The notes under the pieces: model-generated
Databases searched by the model: none
Told to the model about the DNA's origin: nothing
Seen by the model: the letters and a program-made list of their open reading frames with translations, nothing else
Source of the DNA: SZAS-79 sp965279075
GTDB lineage: Bacteria; Pseudomonadota; Gammaproteobacteria; Burkholderiales; SG8-39
DNA length: 64,000 nt
Assembly (NCBI GenBank): GCA_965279075.1
Contig: CBDIHI010000012.1
Coordinates: forward strand, 806,001 to 870,000
Reading direction: 5' to 3'
Shown: positions 1 through 8,446 of the stretch, one piece after another
How positions within the stretch are numbered: the stretch's first letter is position 1
Layout of the letters: every line of letters starts with the position of its first letter
Translations under genes and position numbers: made by a program

Positions 1-1
1 C

Positions 2-265
2 TTCGGCACGGTGATCGGCATGATCGAGATCTTCGGTTCGCAGGGCCCCACCGGCACCAACCCGCAGCAACTGGCGCAGGGCATCTCGATCGCGCTCTAC
101 AACACGGCGTTCGGCATCGGCATCGCGGTCCCCTCGATCATCTTCTACCGCCACTTCCGCGCCAAGGTCGACGGGTTCGTGGTCGACATGGAACGCTCCG
201 CGGCCAAGCTCGTCGACATCGTGCACGGCGAGCGGTCCGACTACCAGGGCAAGCCGGCGAAATGA
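2..265 (+). CDS. exbB: MotA/TolQ/ExbB proton channel protein, 3' part only
   Basis: This is the C-terminal 87 residues of an inner-membrane proton channel subunit; the 5' end lies outside the window. The visible part has the family's last hydrophobic stretch (GISIALYNTAFGIGIAVPSI), followed by a charged cytoplasmic tail. In this family the protein forms the pentameric channel that uses proton motive force to energise TonB or Tol. The stop codon overlaps the ATG of the exbD-like gene (ATGA), so the two are translationally coupled. The TolQ/ExbB distinction rests only on context: an ExbD-like partner followed by lpxK is the usual betaproteobacterial exbBD arrangement. Confidence 0.85.
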   Translation, partial: FGTVIGMIEIFGSQGPTGTNPQQLAQGISIALYNTAFGIGIAVPSIIFYRHFRAKVDGFVVDMERSAAKLVDIVHGERSDYQGKPAK

Positions 266-681
266 GGTTCCGCCCGGGCCGCACCAGGGAGGAGCCGGAG
301 ATCAACCTGGTCCCCCTGATCGACGTGATGATGGTGATCCTGATCTTCCTGATGATCACCACCACCTATTCGAAGTACACCGAGCTGCAGATCAACCTGC
401 CGACCGCGGACGCCGAGAAGCAGCTCGAGCGCCCCAACGAGATCGCGGTGCTCGTGAACGCCACGGGGCAGTACGTGATCGACAGGGCGCCGTCCTCGTT
501 CTCCACGATCGCGGCGCTCGCCAACGACCTGCGCCGCGCCGGCGGCGAGCGCAAGGACCCCGTCATCGTGATCAGCGCCGACGCGCTCGCCTCGCACCAG
601 TCGGTGGTGCGCGTCATGGAGGCCGCGCGGGTGGCGGGGTACGCACAGATCACGTTCACCACGCAGGCCACCGCGAAGTAG
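262..681 (+). CDS. exbD: Biopolymer transport protein ExbD/TolR
   Basis: A 139-residue protein of normal family length. A short cytoplasmic N-terminus (about residues 1-15) is followed by one membrane helix carrying the essential acid (NLVPLIDVMMVILIFLMI, Asp21, equivalent to the channel Asp of ExbD). The remainder is a periplasmic domain. It is the partner of the upstream exbB-like channel in TonB-dependent uptake. It starts inside the exbB stop codon, and lpxK follows in the same direction. TolR is the alternative, but no tolA, tolB or pal gene is adjacent. Confidence 0.9.
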   Translation: MRFRPGRTREEPEINLVPLIDVMMVILIFLMITTTYSKYTELQINLPTADAEKQLERPNEIAVLVNATGQYVIDRAPSSFSTIAALANDLRRAGGERKDPVIVISADALASHQSVVRVMEAARVAGYAQITFTTQATAK

Positions 682-775
682 CCGGGCGCCCGGCTCGCAA
701 CTGGGTCCAGCCGCCATCGCCTTCGAATCCCTCGCCAAGCACTGGTACGGCCCCGGCGCCCCGGCCTGGCCGCTG

Positions 776-1729
776 GTGGCCTTGTCGTTTGCCTTCTCCG
801 TCGCCGTGGCGGCGCGCCGGGCGCTCTACCGCATCGGTGTGCTGCGTACCGAGCGCATCGGCATCCCCGTCGTGGTGGTGGGCAACATCACGGCGGGCGG
901 CAGCGGGAAGACGCCCCTTGTGCTCTGGGTGGCGCAGGCCCTCGCGGCGCAGGGCTGGCGGCCCGGCATCGTCAGCCGTGGGTATGGCGGGCGGCTCGCC
1001 GCACTGCGCGAACCGCCGGTCGAGGTGGGGATCGCCGCGGATCCGGCACTGGTCGGTGACGAGCCGTTGCTGCTCGCACGCAGGGCCGGGTGCCCGGTGT
1101 GGGTGGGCGCGGATCGCGTTGCCGCATGCCGGGGCCTGCGCACCCACCATCCCGAATGCGACGTGCTGGTCCTCGACGACGGCTTGCAGCACTACCGGCT
1201 TGCGCGCGACTTCGAGATCGCCGTCGTCGACGCGCGCGGCCTGGGCAATGGCCAGCTGTTTCCCGCGGGTCCGCTGCGCGAACCCGCGTCGCGCCTGGCG
1301 TCGGTCGATGCGGTGGTGTGCAACGGCTCATCGGCCATCGCCGGCCTCGCAATGCGCCTGCGCGGGGACCGGTTCGTGCGCCTGGCCGGGGGCGGCGCCG
1401 GTGCGGAAGCCGCGGCGCTCGGCTCGAAGCGTGTGCATGCGGTCGCCGGCATCGGCGACCCGCAGCGCTTCTTCCGCCACCTGGAGGCGCTCGGACTCGA
1501 GGTGGTGGCTCACGGCTTTCCCGACCACCACGCGTTCGCTGCCGCGGACCTCGAGTTCGGTGACGACCTGCCGGTCGTGATGACCGAGAAGGACGCGGTA
1601 AAATGTGCGCGTTTCGCCCAGCCGCGGTTCTGGATGCTGCCGGTGGACGCGGAACCCGATCCCGCACTGGGTTTGCTCATCCGGGAAAAACTTTCCACAA
1701 GGACCGCCGGTGGACCCCAAGCTGCTTGA
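776..1729 (+). CDS. lpxK: Tetraacyldisaccharide 4'-kinase (lipid A synthesis)
   Basis: LpxK phosphorylates the 4' position of the tetraacyldisaccharide-1-phosphate precursor of lipid A at the inner membrane. The Walker A region is GNITAGGSGKTP (about residues 37-47 from this start), followed by SRGYGG and LDDGLQHY, all typical. The start is doubtful. Conserved N-terminal sequence (AKHWYGPGAPAWPL) is encoded in frame upstream of this GTG, from about 731. Between exbD and 776, however, that frame holds no ATG, GTG or TTG, so the natural start may be a rare codon (CTG at 701 or ATC at 716) or the protein may start shorter. The 3' end overlaps the next gene by 20 bp. Confidence 0.9.
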   Translation: MALSFAFSVAVAARRALYRIGVLRTERIGIPVVVVGNITAGGSGKTPLVLWVAQALAAQGWRPGIVSRGYGGRLAALREPPVEVGIAADPALVGDEPLLLARRAGCPVWVGADRVAACRGLRTHHPECDVLVLDDGLQHYRLARDFEIAVVDARGLGNGQLFPAGPLREPASRLASVDAVVCNGSSAIAGLAMRLRGDRFVRLAGGGAGAEAAALGSKRVHAVAGIGDPQRFFRHLEALGLEVVAHGFPDHHAFAAADLEFGDDLPVVMTEKDAVKCARFAQPRFWMLPVDAEPDPALGLLIREKLSTRTAGGPQAA

Positions 1730-1892
1730 AATCCTCGTCTGCCCGATCTGCAAGGGCCCGCTCGTGCACAGGCGCGAGGCGAAGGAACTCGTCTGCAAGG
1801 CCGACCGCCTCGCATTCCCGATCCGCGACGACATCCCCGTGATGCTCGAGGAGGACGCGCGCAAGCTCGATCCGCTGGAAGAGGTCGCGTGA
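1710..1892 (+). CDS. ycaR: Trm112/YcaR family small zinc-ribbon-like protein
   Basis: A 60-residue protein beginning MDPKLLEILVCPICKGPL, with the CPxCKGPL motif of the Trm112/YcaR family. The second cysteine site is reduced to a single Cys in KELVCKADRLAFPIRDDIPV, the usual bacterial form. The GTG start at 1710 gives the family's normal length and N-terminus. It lies inside the end of lpxK and ends in the start codon of kdsB (GTGA overlap), which is the standard lpxK-ycaR-kdsB order. The exact role in bacteria is not settled; Trm112 homologues elsewhere act as methyltransferase partners. Confidence 0.9.
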   Translation: MDPKLLEILVCPICKGPLVHRREAKELVCKADRLAFPIRDDIPVMLEEDARKLDPLEEVA

Positions 1893-2656
1893 CCGCTTTC
1901 ACGGTCGTGATCCCGGCCCGCTACGCGTCCAGCCGGTTCCCAGGCAAGGCGCTGGCCGACATCTCCGGCAAGCCGATGGTGGTGCGGGTCGCGGAAAGGG
2001 CCGTCCTGAGCGGGGCGAAAGCGGTGTATGTCGCCACCGACGACGAGCGGATCGCCGATGCCGTGCGGACGCACGGCATCGAGCCGCTCGCCACGCGTGC
2101 CGACCACGCCACGGGCACGGACCGCATCGCCGAGGCGGTGGCCAGCCTGGGCCTCGATGGCGACGAGGTCGTCGTGAACGTGCAGGGAGACGAGCCCCTG
2201 ATCGATCCCGTCCTCGTGGGACAGGTGGCCGAGGCGCTGGCCCGGGCCGAAGACGCCGTGGTGTCCACCGCCTGCCACCCGATCCGCGATGCGAATGAGG
2301 TGTTCAACCCGAACGTAGTGAAAGTCGTTCTCGATGCCCGCGGCCGGGCGCTGTACTTCAGCCGCGCGCCCATCCCCTATGCGCGCGACGCCTGGGCGGG
2401 CGGCCGCGGGGATGCGCCCGCAGGGCTGCCCTGCTACCGCCACATAGGGATCTACGGCTATCGCGCAGGGTTCCTCGCGAAATATTCGGGCCTCGCCCCC
2501 AGCCCGCTGGAGGGGTTCGAGGCGCTGGAGCAGTTGCGCGTGCTGTGGCACGGCTACAGGATCGCGGTCGCAATCAGCGAAACCGCCGCGCCGCCCGGGG
2601 TAGACACGCCCGAGGATCTCGAGAAAGTGCGTAAACTCGGGGCTGGCTCGCGATAA
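1889..2656 (+). CDS. kdsB: 3-deoxy-manno-octulosonate cytidylyltransferase
   Basis: KdsB activates Kdo to CMP-Kdo for transfer to lipid A. The 255-residue protein begins with the nucleotidyltransferase signature VVIPARYASSRFPGKAL and has NVQGDEPLI near residue 97 and RHIGIYGYRAGFL in the C-terminal half, all diagnostic. Length is normal. It starts with GTG overlapping the ycaR stop, so expression is probably coupled to lpxK-ycaR. Adenylate kinase follows after 41 bp with its own good ribosome-binding site. Confidence 0.95.
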   Translation: MTAFTVVIPARYASSRFPGKALADISGKPMVVRVAERAVLSGAKAVYVATDDERIADAVRTHGIEPLATRADHATGTDRIAEAVASLGLDGDEVVVNVQGDEPLIDPVLVGQVAEALARAEDAVVSTACHPIRDANEVFNPNVVKVVLDARGRALYFSRAPIPYARDAWAGGRGDAPAGLPCYRHIGIYGYRAGFLAKYSGLAPSPLEGFEALEQLRVLWHGYRIAVAISETAAPPGVDTPEDLEKVRKLGAGSR

Positions 2657-2697
2657 CCAAACAACAATAACGATACGGTTGATTCAGGGAGGAACGG

Positions 2698-3351
2698 ATG
2701 CGACTCATACTGCTCGGCCCGCCGGGCGCCGGCAAGGGAACCCAGGCCACGTTCATCAAGGGGAAATTCGGCATCCCGCAGATCTCCACTGGCGACATGC
2801 TGCGCGCCGCGGTCAAGGCCGGCACGCCGCTCGGCCTCGCGGCGAAGAAAGTGATGGACTCCGGGGCGCTGGTGTCGGACGACATCATCATCGGCCTGGT
2901 GCAGGAGAGGCTGAAGGACAAGGACTGCGCCAACGGCTACCTGTTCGACGGCTTCCCGCGCACCATCCCGCAGGCCGACGCGATGAAGGCGGCCGGCGTG
3001 GCGCTCGACTACGTGCTCGAGATCGACGTGCCGGACGAGGACATCGTGCTGCGCATGAGCGGCCGGCGTGTGCACCTCGCCTCGGGCCGCACCTACCACC
3101 TCAAGTTCAACCCGCCGAAGGCCGAAGGCAAGGATGACGTCACGGGCGAGCCGCTGGTCCAGCGCGCGGACGACAGCGAGGAAACCGTCAAGAAGCGCCT
3201 CGAGGTCTACCACTCGCAGACCAAGGCCCTCGTGGACTACTACACGAAGTGGTCCAACGCCGGCGACGCCGCCGCGCCGAAGTACCGGATGATCTCCGGC
3301 GTAGGCGCCGTGGATGCGATCAAGGCACGGGCTTTCGCCGCGCTGGGGTAG
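2698..3351 (+). CDS. adk: Adenylate kinase
   Basis: Catalyses ATP + AMP to 2 ADP in the cytosol. The P-loop is GPPGAGKGTQ (residues 7-16), followed by STGDMLRAAV and FDGFPRTIPQADAM. The long LID domain (GRRVHLASGRTYHLKFNPPK) carries no zinc-binding cysteines, as in most Gram-negative enzymes. The 217-residue length is normal. A strong Shine-Dalgarno (GGGAGG) lies just before the ATG. The kdsB-adk order is common in this group. Confidence 0.97.
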   Translation: MRLILLGPPGAGKGTQATFIKGKFGIPQISTGDMLRAAVKAGTPLGLAAKKVMDSGALVSDDIIIGLVQERLKDKDCANGYLFDGFPRTIPQADAMKAAGVALDYVLEIDVPDEDIVLRMSGRRVHLASGRTYHLKFNPPKAEGKDDVTGEPLVQRADDSEETVKKRLEVYHSQTKALVDYYTKWSNAGDAAAPKYRMISGVGAVDAIKARAFAALG

Positions 3352-3438
3352 CCCAACAGTCTGATTCCCTGCTAGAATCCCTGACTTTCCTGCGGGCCTC
3401 CCAGCCCGCGCATACGTCAGAAAAAAGGGGACTTAGGT

Positions 3439-5514
3439 ATGGAACAGATCGTCTTCGCGCTCGTTTGCGCGGCCATCGCCATCGGGTACGGCGCAATCTC
3501 CGCCAAGTGGATCGTCTCGCTGCCCGCGGGCAATGAGCGCATGCAGGAGATCGCGGCGGCCATCCAGCAGGGCGCCAAGGCCTACCTGAACCGCCAGTAC
3601 ACGACGATCGCCGTGGCCGGCGTCGTCCTGTTCCTGGTCATCGGCTTCGTGCCGGGCCTGGGCTGGTCCACCGCCGTGGGCTTCGCGCTGGGCGCGATCC
3701 TTTCGGGCGCGGCCGGCTACATCGGCATGAACGTCTCTGTGCGCGCCAACGTGCGCACCGCGCAGGCGGCCACGCAGGGCATAGACGCGGCGCTGAACGT
3801 GGCCTTCCGCGGCGGTGCCATCACCGGCATGCTGGTCGTGGGCCTGGGGCTCCTCGGCGTGGCGGGTTTTTACGCGGTACTGATGAACTCCGCGCCGCAC
3901 GGCCTGGGCAAGACCGTCGACCTGCACACCGTCCTGCAGCCGCTCATCGGCCTCGCGTTCGGCTCCTCGCTGATCTCGATCTTCGCGCGCCTTGGCGGCG
4001 GCATCTTCACCAAGGGCGCCGACGTCGGCGCCGACCTGGTGGGCAAGGTCGAAGCCGGCATCCCGGAAGACGACCCGCGCAACCCCGCAGTGATCGCGGA
4101 CAACGTCGGCGACAACGTCGGCGACTGCGCCGGCATGGCGGCGGACCTGTTCGAGACCTACGCGGTCACGCTGATCGCCACGATGCTCCTCGGCGCGCTG
4201 ATGGTGAAGGGCGCCGAGACGCAGGCCGTCCTCTACCCGCTCGTGCTCGGCGGCTTCTCGATCGTCGCCTCGATCATCGGCTGCTACATGGTCAAGCACA
4301 AGGAAGGCTCCAAGATCATGAACGCGCTGTACCGCGGCCTGATCGTCGCCGGCGTGCTCGCGCTGATCGCCTTCTACCCGCTGACCGCCTGGGTGTTCGG
4401 CGGCACCGAGTACGCGGCGCAGGGCGGCGTGATGAAGCTGTACCTGTCGGCGGTGGTGGGCCTGGTGCTGACCGGCGCGCTGGTCTGGATCACCGAGTAC
4501 TACACCGGCACCGAGTACTACCCGGTCCGCTACGTCGCCGAGGCCTCGACCACCGGGCATGGCACGAACATCATCGCCGGCATCGCCGTGTCGATGCGCT
4601 CCACCGCCTGGCCGGTGCTGTGCGTCTGCATCGCGATCTACGCCTCCTACACGCTCGGCGGCCTGTACGGGATCGCGATCGCCGCGACCTCGATGCTCTC
4701 GATGGCAGGCATCATCGTTGCGCTCGACGCCTACGGCCCGATCACCGACAACGCCGGCGGCATCGCCGAGATGTCCAAGCTCCCCGAGTCGGTGCGTGCC
4801 GTGACCGACCCGCTGGACGCCGTGGGCAACACCACCAAGGCCGTGACCAAGGGCTACGCGATCGGTTCGGCCGGCCTCGCCGCACTGGTCCTGTTCGCCG
4901 ACTTCACGCACGCCCTGGACCACGCCGGCAAGACGACTGCGTTCAGCCTGTCGGAGCCGGCCGTGATCATCGGCCTGTTCGTCGGCGGCCTGATCCCGTT
5001 CCTGTTCGGTGCGATGGCGATGGAAGCCGTGGGCCGCGCCGCGGGCTCGGTGGTGGTGGAAGTGCGCCGCCAGTTCAAGGAAATCGCCGGCATCATGGAA
5101 GGCACCGCCAAACCCGAGTACGGCACGGCGGTCGACATGCTGACCAAGGCCGCGATCAAGGAAATGATGATCCCCTCGCTGCTGCCGGTGCTGACCCCGG
5201 TGGTGTTGGCCGTCGTGATGCGCCTGCTGATGGGTGCGGAAGCGGCGCGCATGGCGATCGGCGGCATGCTGATGGGCACGATCGTGACGGGCCTCTTCGT
5301 CGCGATCTCGATGTGCACGGGTGGCGGCGCGTGGGACAACGCCAAGAAGTACATCGAGGAAGGCAATTTCGGCGGCAAGGGTTCCGAGGCGCACAAGGCC
5401 GCGGTGACCGGCGACACGGTGGGCGATCCCTACAAGGACACCGCCGGGCCCGCGATCAACCCGCTGATCAAGATCATCAACATCGTGGCGCTGCTGCTGG
5501 TTCCGCTGCTCTAA
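3439..5514 (+). CDS. hppA: Membrane-bound proton-translocating pyrophosphatase, K+-independent type
   Basis: Hydrolyses cytosolic pyrophosphate and pumps protons across the inner membrane. The 691-residue polytopic protein has the PPi/Mg motifs DVGADLVGKVE (195-205) and DNVGDNVGD (221-229), and a C-terminal GDTVGDPYKDTAGPAINPL. The subtype position reads GNTTKA with Lys467. Lys at this site marks the K+-independent subfamily, where K+-dependent enzymes have Ala. It is monocistronic: a leader of about 87 bp with AAAAGGGGA as ribosome-binding site precedes it, and an intrinsic terminator follows 24 bp after the stop. Confidence 0.97.
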   Translation: MEQIVFALVCAAIAIGYGAISAKWIVSLPAGNERMQEIAAAIQQGAKAYLNRQYTTIAVAGVVLFLVIGFVPGLGWSTAVGFALGAILSGAAGYIGMNVSVRANVRTAQAATQGIDAALNVAFRGGAITGMLVVGLGLLGVAGFYAVLMNSAPHGLGKTVDLHTVLQPLIGLAFGSSLISIFARLGGGIFTKGADVGADLVGKVEAGIPEDDPRNPAVIADNVGDNVGDCAGMAADLFETYAVTLIATMLLGALMVKGAETQAVLYPLVLGGFSIVASIIGCYMVKHKEGSKIMNALYRGLIVAGVLALIAFYPLTAWVFGGTEYAAQGGVMKLYLSAVVGLVLTGALVWITEYYTGTEYYPVRYVAEASTTGHGTNIIAGIAVSMRSTAWPVLCVCIAIYASYTLGGLYGIAIAATSMLSMAGIIVALDAYGPITDNAGGIAEMSKLPESVRAVTDPLDAVGNTTKAVTKGYAIGSAGLAALVLFADFTHALDHAGKTTAFSLSEPAVIIGLFVGGLIPFLFGAMAMEAVGRAAGSVVVEVRRQFKEIAGIMEGTAKPEYGTAVDMLTKAAIKEMMIPSLLPVLTPVVLAVVMRLLMGAEAARMAIGGMLMGTIVTGLFVAISMCTGGGAWDNAKKYIEEGNFGGKGSEAHKAAVTGDTVGDPYKDTAGPAINPLIKIINIVALLLVPLL

Positions 5515-5538
5515 GCACACGGTGGTGGACGACGGGAA

Positions 5539-5568
5539 GGGCGGCTCGGTGAGCCGCCCTTTTTATTT
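5539..5568 (+). terminator. Rho-independent terminator of hppA, overlapping the next gene's start
   Basis: A perfect 9-bp stem, GGGCGGCTC (5539-5547) and GAGCCGCCC (5551-5559), encloses a 3-nt loop and is followed by TTTTTATTT. It sits just after hppA. The loop and 3' arm contain GTG 5549-5551, the best start codon of the following transporter gene, so the hairpin would also mask that start in any read-through transcript. Confidence 0.8.
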
Positions 5569-6703
5569 GGCCCTGTGCGGCTGCGTGGCCCTCGCGGTCG
5601 CGATGGGCATCGGGCGGTTCGCGTTCACGCCGCTGCTGCCGCTGATGCAGGCCGACGCCGGGCTCACGCTCACCGGCGGCAGCTGGCTGGCGTTCTCCAA
5701 CTACCTCGGCTACCTGCTCGGCGCGCTGGCAACCGTCTGGCTGCGGGCGGCGCCGCATGCGATGGTGCGCGGCGGCCTGGTCGCGACCGGGGGGCTGACG
5801 CTGGCCGTCGGCCTCGTGCACGGGTTCGCGGAGTGGTGGGTATTGCGCTTCGCGAGCGGTGTCGCCAGCGCAATGGTGCTGGTGTACGCGTCCGCGCTCA
5901 CGCTCGAGGGCCTCGCCATGCACGGCGCGACGCGGTTGTTCGGCTTCGTGTTCAGCGGCGTGGGGGCGGGGATCGCGCTGACGGGCCTCGCCTGCGTCGC
6001 GTTGTCCGCGACGGGGCTCGGGTCGGCGGCGATCTGGGTGGCCTTCGGCATGGCCGCGCTCGTGGCGAGCGCCGCGGTCTGGCCCGCGTTTGCGCGCGTG
6101 TCGGAGCACGGTGTCGCGCATGCCCCGCAACGTCGCGCGGCCGACGGCGGCGGCACGTGGGACGCGCGTGCGTGGACGCTGATCGTCGCGTATGGCCTCT
6201 ACGGGTTCGGCTACATCATCCCCGGCACGTTCCTGCCGGTCATCGCGCGCGACCTCCTTGGCGGCACGGTCCTGTCCGGCGCGTTCTGGCCTCTCTTCGG
6301 CGCGGCCGGGTTCGCCGGCAGCCTGCTGGCCGGGCGGGTAGGCGACGCACAGTTACGATTCGCGCTGGTGACCTGCTTCCTGCTCGAGGGGCTCGGCGTG
6401 GCGCTCCCGGTGGTCCTGCCCAACGCCGCTGGACTCGCCGCGGGCAGCCTGTTGCTCGGCGTGCCGTTCGTCGCGATCACGATGCTGACGCTGCGCGAGG
6501 CGCGCCTGATGGCGGACGCGAGGCATTTCGCCGCCGCGCCGCTGATGGGTGCGTTGACCGCGTCCTTCGGCCTCGGCCAGCTGGCCGGGCCGCCGTTCGC
6601 CGGCTACATGGTCGCGTGGCTCGGCGGGTTCGGCCCCGCGCTGGTCGTCGCTTCGCTCGGCCTGGCCTCGGGCGGCATCGCATTGTGGATAATGCGTCGA
6701 TGA
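5549..6703 (+). CDS. YbfB/YjiJ-family MFS transporter
   Basis: A 384-residue, 12-helix major facilitator protein. The N-terminus (VAMGIGRFAFTPLLPLMQ, then SNYLGYLLGAL) matches the YbfB/YjiJ family signature; the substrate is unknown. The GTG at 5549 is preferred because it puts the family motif at the usual distance from the N-terminus; an in-frame GTG at 5522 would add nine residues. The start lies inside the hppA terminator hairpin. The stop overlaps the ATG of the gamma-glutamyltransferase gene (ATGA), suggesting a two-gene unit. Confidence 0.85.
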   Translation: MSRPFYLALCGCVALAVAMGIGRFAFTPLLPLMQADAGLTLTGGSWLAFSNYLGYLLGALATVWLRAAPHAMVRGGLVATGGLTLAVGLVHGFAEWWVLRFASGVASAMVLVYASALTLEGLAMHGATRLFGFVFSGVGAGIALTGLACVALSATGLGSAAIWVAFGMAALVASAAVWPAFARVSEHGVAHAPQRRAADGGGTWDARAWTLIVAYGLYGFGYIIPGTFLPVIARDLLGGTVLSGAFWPLFGAAGFAGSLLAGRVGDAQLRFALVTCFLLEGLGVALPVVLPNAAGLAAGSLLLGVPFVAITMLTLREARLMADARHFAAAPLMGALTASFGLGQLAGPPFAGYMVAWLGGFGPALVVASLGLASGGIALWIMRR

Positions 6704-8418
6704 GGTCGTTGCTCCACCTGCTGCTGGCCCTCGCCCCGTGCGTTTCGCTTGCGCAGGGCCTCCTGAATCCAGAGGGGGACACCGGCTACGAAGCAAAGCG
6801 GGCCGTCGTTTCCTCGCGCTTCATGGTCGTCGCGGCGAACCCGATGGCGGTCGAAGCGGGGGTCGCGGTCCTGCGCGAGGGCGGCAGCGCGGTGGACGCA
6901 GCGATCGCGGTGCAGATGGTCCTCGGGCTGGTCGAGCCGCAGTCCTCCGGGATCGGCGGCGGCCTGTTCCTGCTGCACTGGGACGAGACTGCGCGCGCGG
7001 TGAAGAGTTACGACGGGCGCGAGACCGCGCCGGCGGCCGCCAGGCCGCTGCGCTTCGCCGACTCGCTGGGGCGCCCGATGGACCGCTACGAGGCGATCGC
7101 GAGCGGCCTTGCGGTCGGCACGCCGGGCGCGCTTCGCGCACTCGAACTCGCGCACCGCCGCCACGGCCGGCTGCCCTGGGCGCGCCTCTTCCAACCCGCG
7201 ATTGCCCTCGCGCAGGACGGTTTCCCGATGCCGCGCAGGCTCGGCCTGCTGCTCGCCCGCGAACGTTACCTGCCGGACGACCCTGCGGCGCGGGCGCTGT
7301 ACTACGCACCCGATGGCAAGCCGCTTGCGGCGGGTGCGCGCATCGTCAACGCGGCGTACGCAAGAACGCTGGCCGCCATCGCTGAATCGGGGGCCGACGC
7401 CTTCTATCATGGTCCGGTCGCGGCCGGCATCGTTGCGGCCGTTCGTGGCCACAGGCGCCCCGGCGACCTCACGGAGGACGACCTCGCTCGCTATGCCGCC
7501 GTGGAGCGCGAGCCCGTATGCGGCGCGTACCGGGGCAGGCGCGTGTGCGGCATGGGGCCGCCCAGTTCGGGCGGCGTAACCGTGCTGGAACTGCTCGGCC
7601 TCCTGGAGCGCGCCGGGTTCGGCGGCGCGGCGCCGGGCTCCGAACTCGCGCTGCACCTCTTTGCCGAAGCGGGGCGCCTCGCCTATGCAGACCGCCTGCG
7701 CTATATCGCCGACCCGGCGTTCGTGCCGCAGCCCATCGGGGGCCTGCTCGACCCGGCCTACCTCGATGCGCGCGCAAGGCTGATCGGCGAGCGCGCCATG
7801 GGTCCCGCGCGGGCCGGCCGGCCGCGGGGCGCGCTGGCGCTCGCGGATGTGCCCGAGACGGAACTCGCGGGCACGAGCCACATCTCCATCGTCGACGCTG
7901 CAGGCAACGCGGTGGCCATGACGACGACGATCGAGAACCAGTTCGGCAGCCGCATCATGGTGCGCGGGTTCCTGCTCAACAACCAGATGACCGACTTCGC
8001 ATTCTCGCCCGAGCAGGAGGGGCGTCCCGCGGCCAACCGCGTGGAGCCGGGCAAACGCCCGCGCAGCTCGATGGCGCCGACCTTCGTATTCGACCGCGAC
8101 GGACGCCTGCAACTGGTTGCGGGCTCCCCCGGCGGGCCGGCGATCATCAACTACGTGGCCAAGGCCCTGGTCGGCCTGCTCGACTGGGGGCTCGATGCGC
8201 AGGCCGCCGTGTCGCTGCCCAATTTCGGCGCGGCTTACGGGCCCACCGTCATCGAACGTGGCACGGCTTTCGAGGACCTCGCCGAGGCCCTCGAGAAGCG
8301 CGGCCACACGCTCAACTTTTCCGCCCAGACCAGCGGCCTGCACGTGATCGAACGGATCCCGGGCGGCTGGCGCGGCGGCGCGGACCCGCGGCGCGAAGGC
8401 GTCGCGCGCGGCGAATGA
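6700..8418 (+). CDS. ggt: Gamma-glutamyltransferase, periplasmic
   Basis: Cleaves the gamma-glutamyl bond of glutathione and related compounds and self-processes into two subunits. A signal peptide is visible (MRSLLHLLLALAPCVSLAQG). The large subunit carries SGIGGGLFLLHW and REGGSAVDAAIAVQ. The autoprocessing site is LAGTSHISIVD, with Thr392 as the predicted new N-terminal nucleophile, followed by NNQMTDFAF and SPGGPAIINYV (the glycine-rich oxyanion region). The 572-residue length is normal. It overlaps the upstream transporter by 4 bp, so the two are probably co-expressed. Confidence 0.93.
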   Translation: MRSLLHLLLALAPCVSLAQGLLNPEGDTGYEAKRAVVSSRFMVVAANPMAVEAGVAVLREGGSAVDAAIAVQMVLGLVEPQSSGIGGGLFLLHWDETARAVKSYDGRETAPAAARPLRFADSLGRPMDRYEAIASGLAVGTPGALRALELAHRRHGRLPWARLFQPAIALAQDGFPMPRRLGLLLARERYLPDDPAARALYYAPDGKPLAAGARIVNAAYARTLAAIAESGADAFYHGPVAAGIVAAVRGHRRPGDLTEDDLARYAAVEREPVCGAYRGRRVCGMGPPSSGGVTVLELLGLLERAGFGGAAPGSELALHLFAEAGRLAYADRLRYIADPAFVPQPIGGLLDPAYLDARARLIGERAMGPARAGRPRGALALADVPETELAGTSHISIVDAAGNAVAMTTTIENQFGSRIMVRGFLLNNQMTDFAFSPEQEGRPAANRVEPGKRPRSSMAPTFVFDRDGRLQLVAGSPGGPAIINYVAKALVGLLDWGLDAQAAVSLPNFGAAYGPTVIERGTAFEDLAEALEKRGHTLNFSAQTSGLHVIERIPGGWRGGADPRREGVARGE

Positions 8419-8446
8419 ACCCATCCACCATCAAAGGAGTTCCCCG

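Noticed and set aside
3394..3411. GCGGGC/GCCCGC hairpin in the hppA leader as a riboswitch or terminator
   Set aside because: Only a 6-bp stem without a T-tract and no known aptamer core; it may only be a chance GC stem.
3433..5520. Long open frame on the minus strand across hppA (695 codons)
   Set aside because: A shadow of a high-GC gene: biased His/Arg/Asp-rich translation with no known domain, while the plus strand carries a complete pyrophosphatase.
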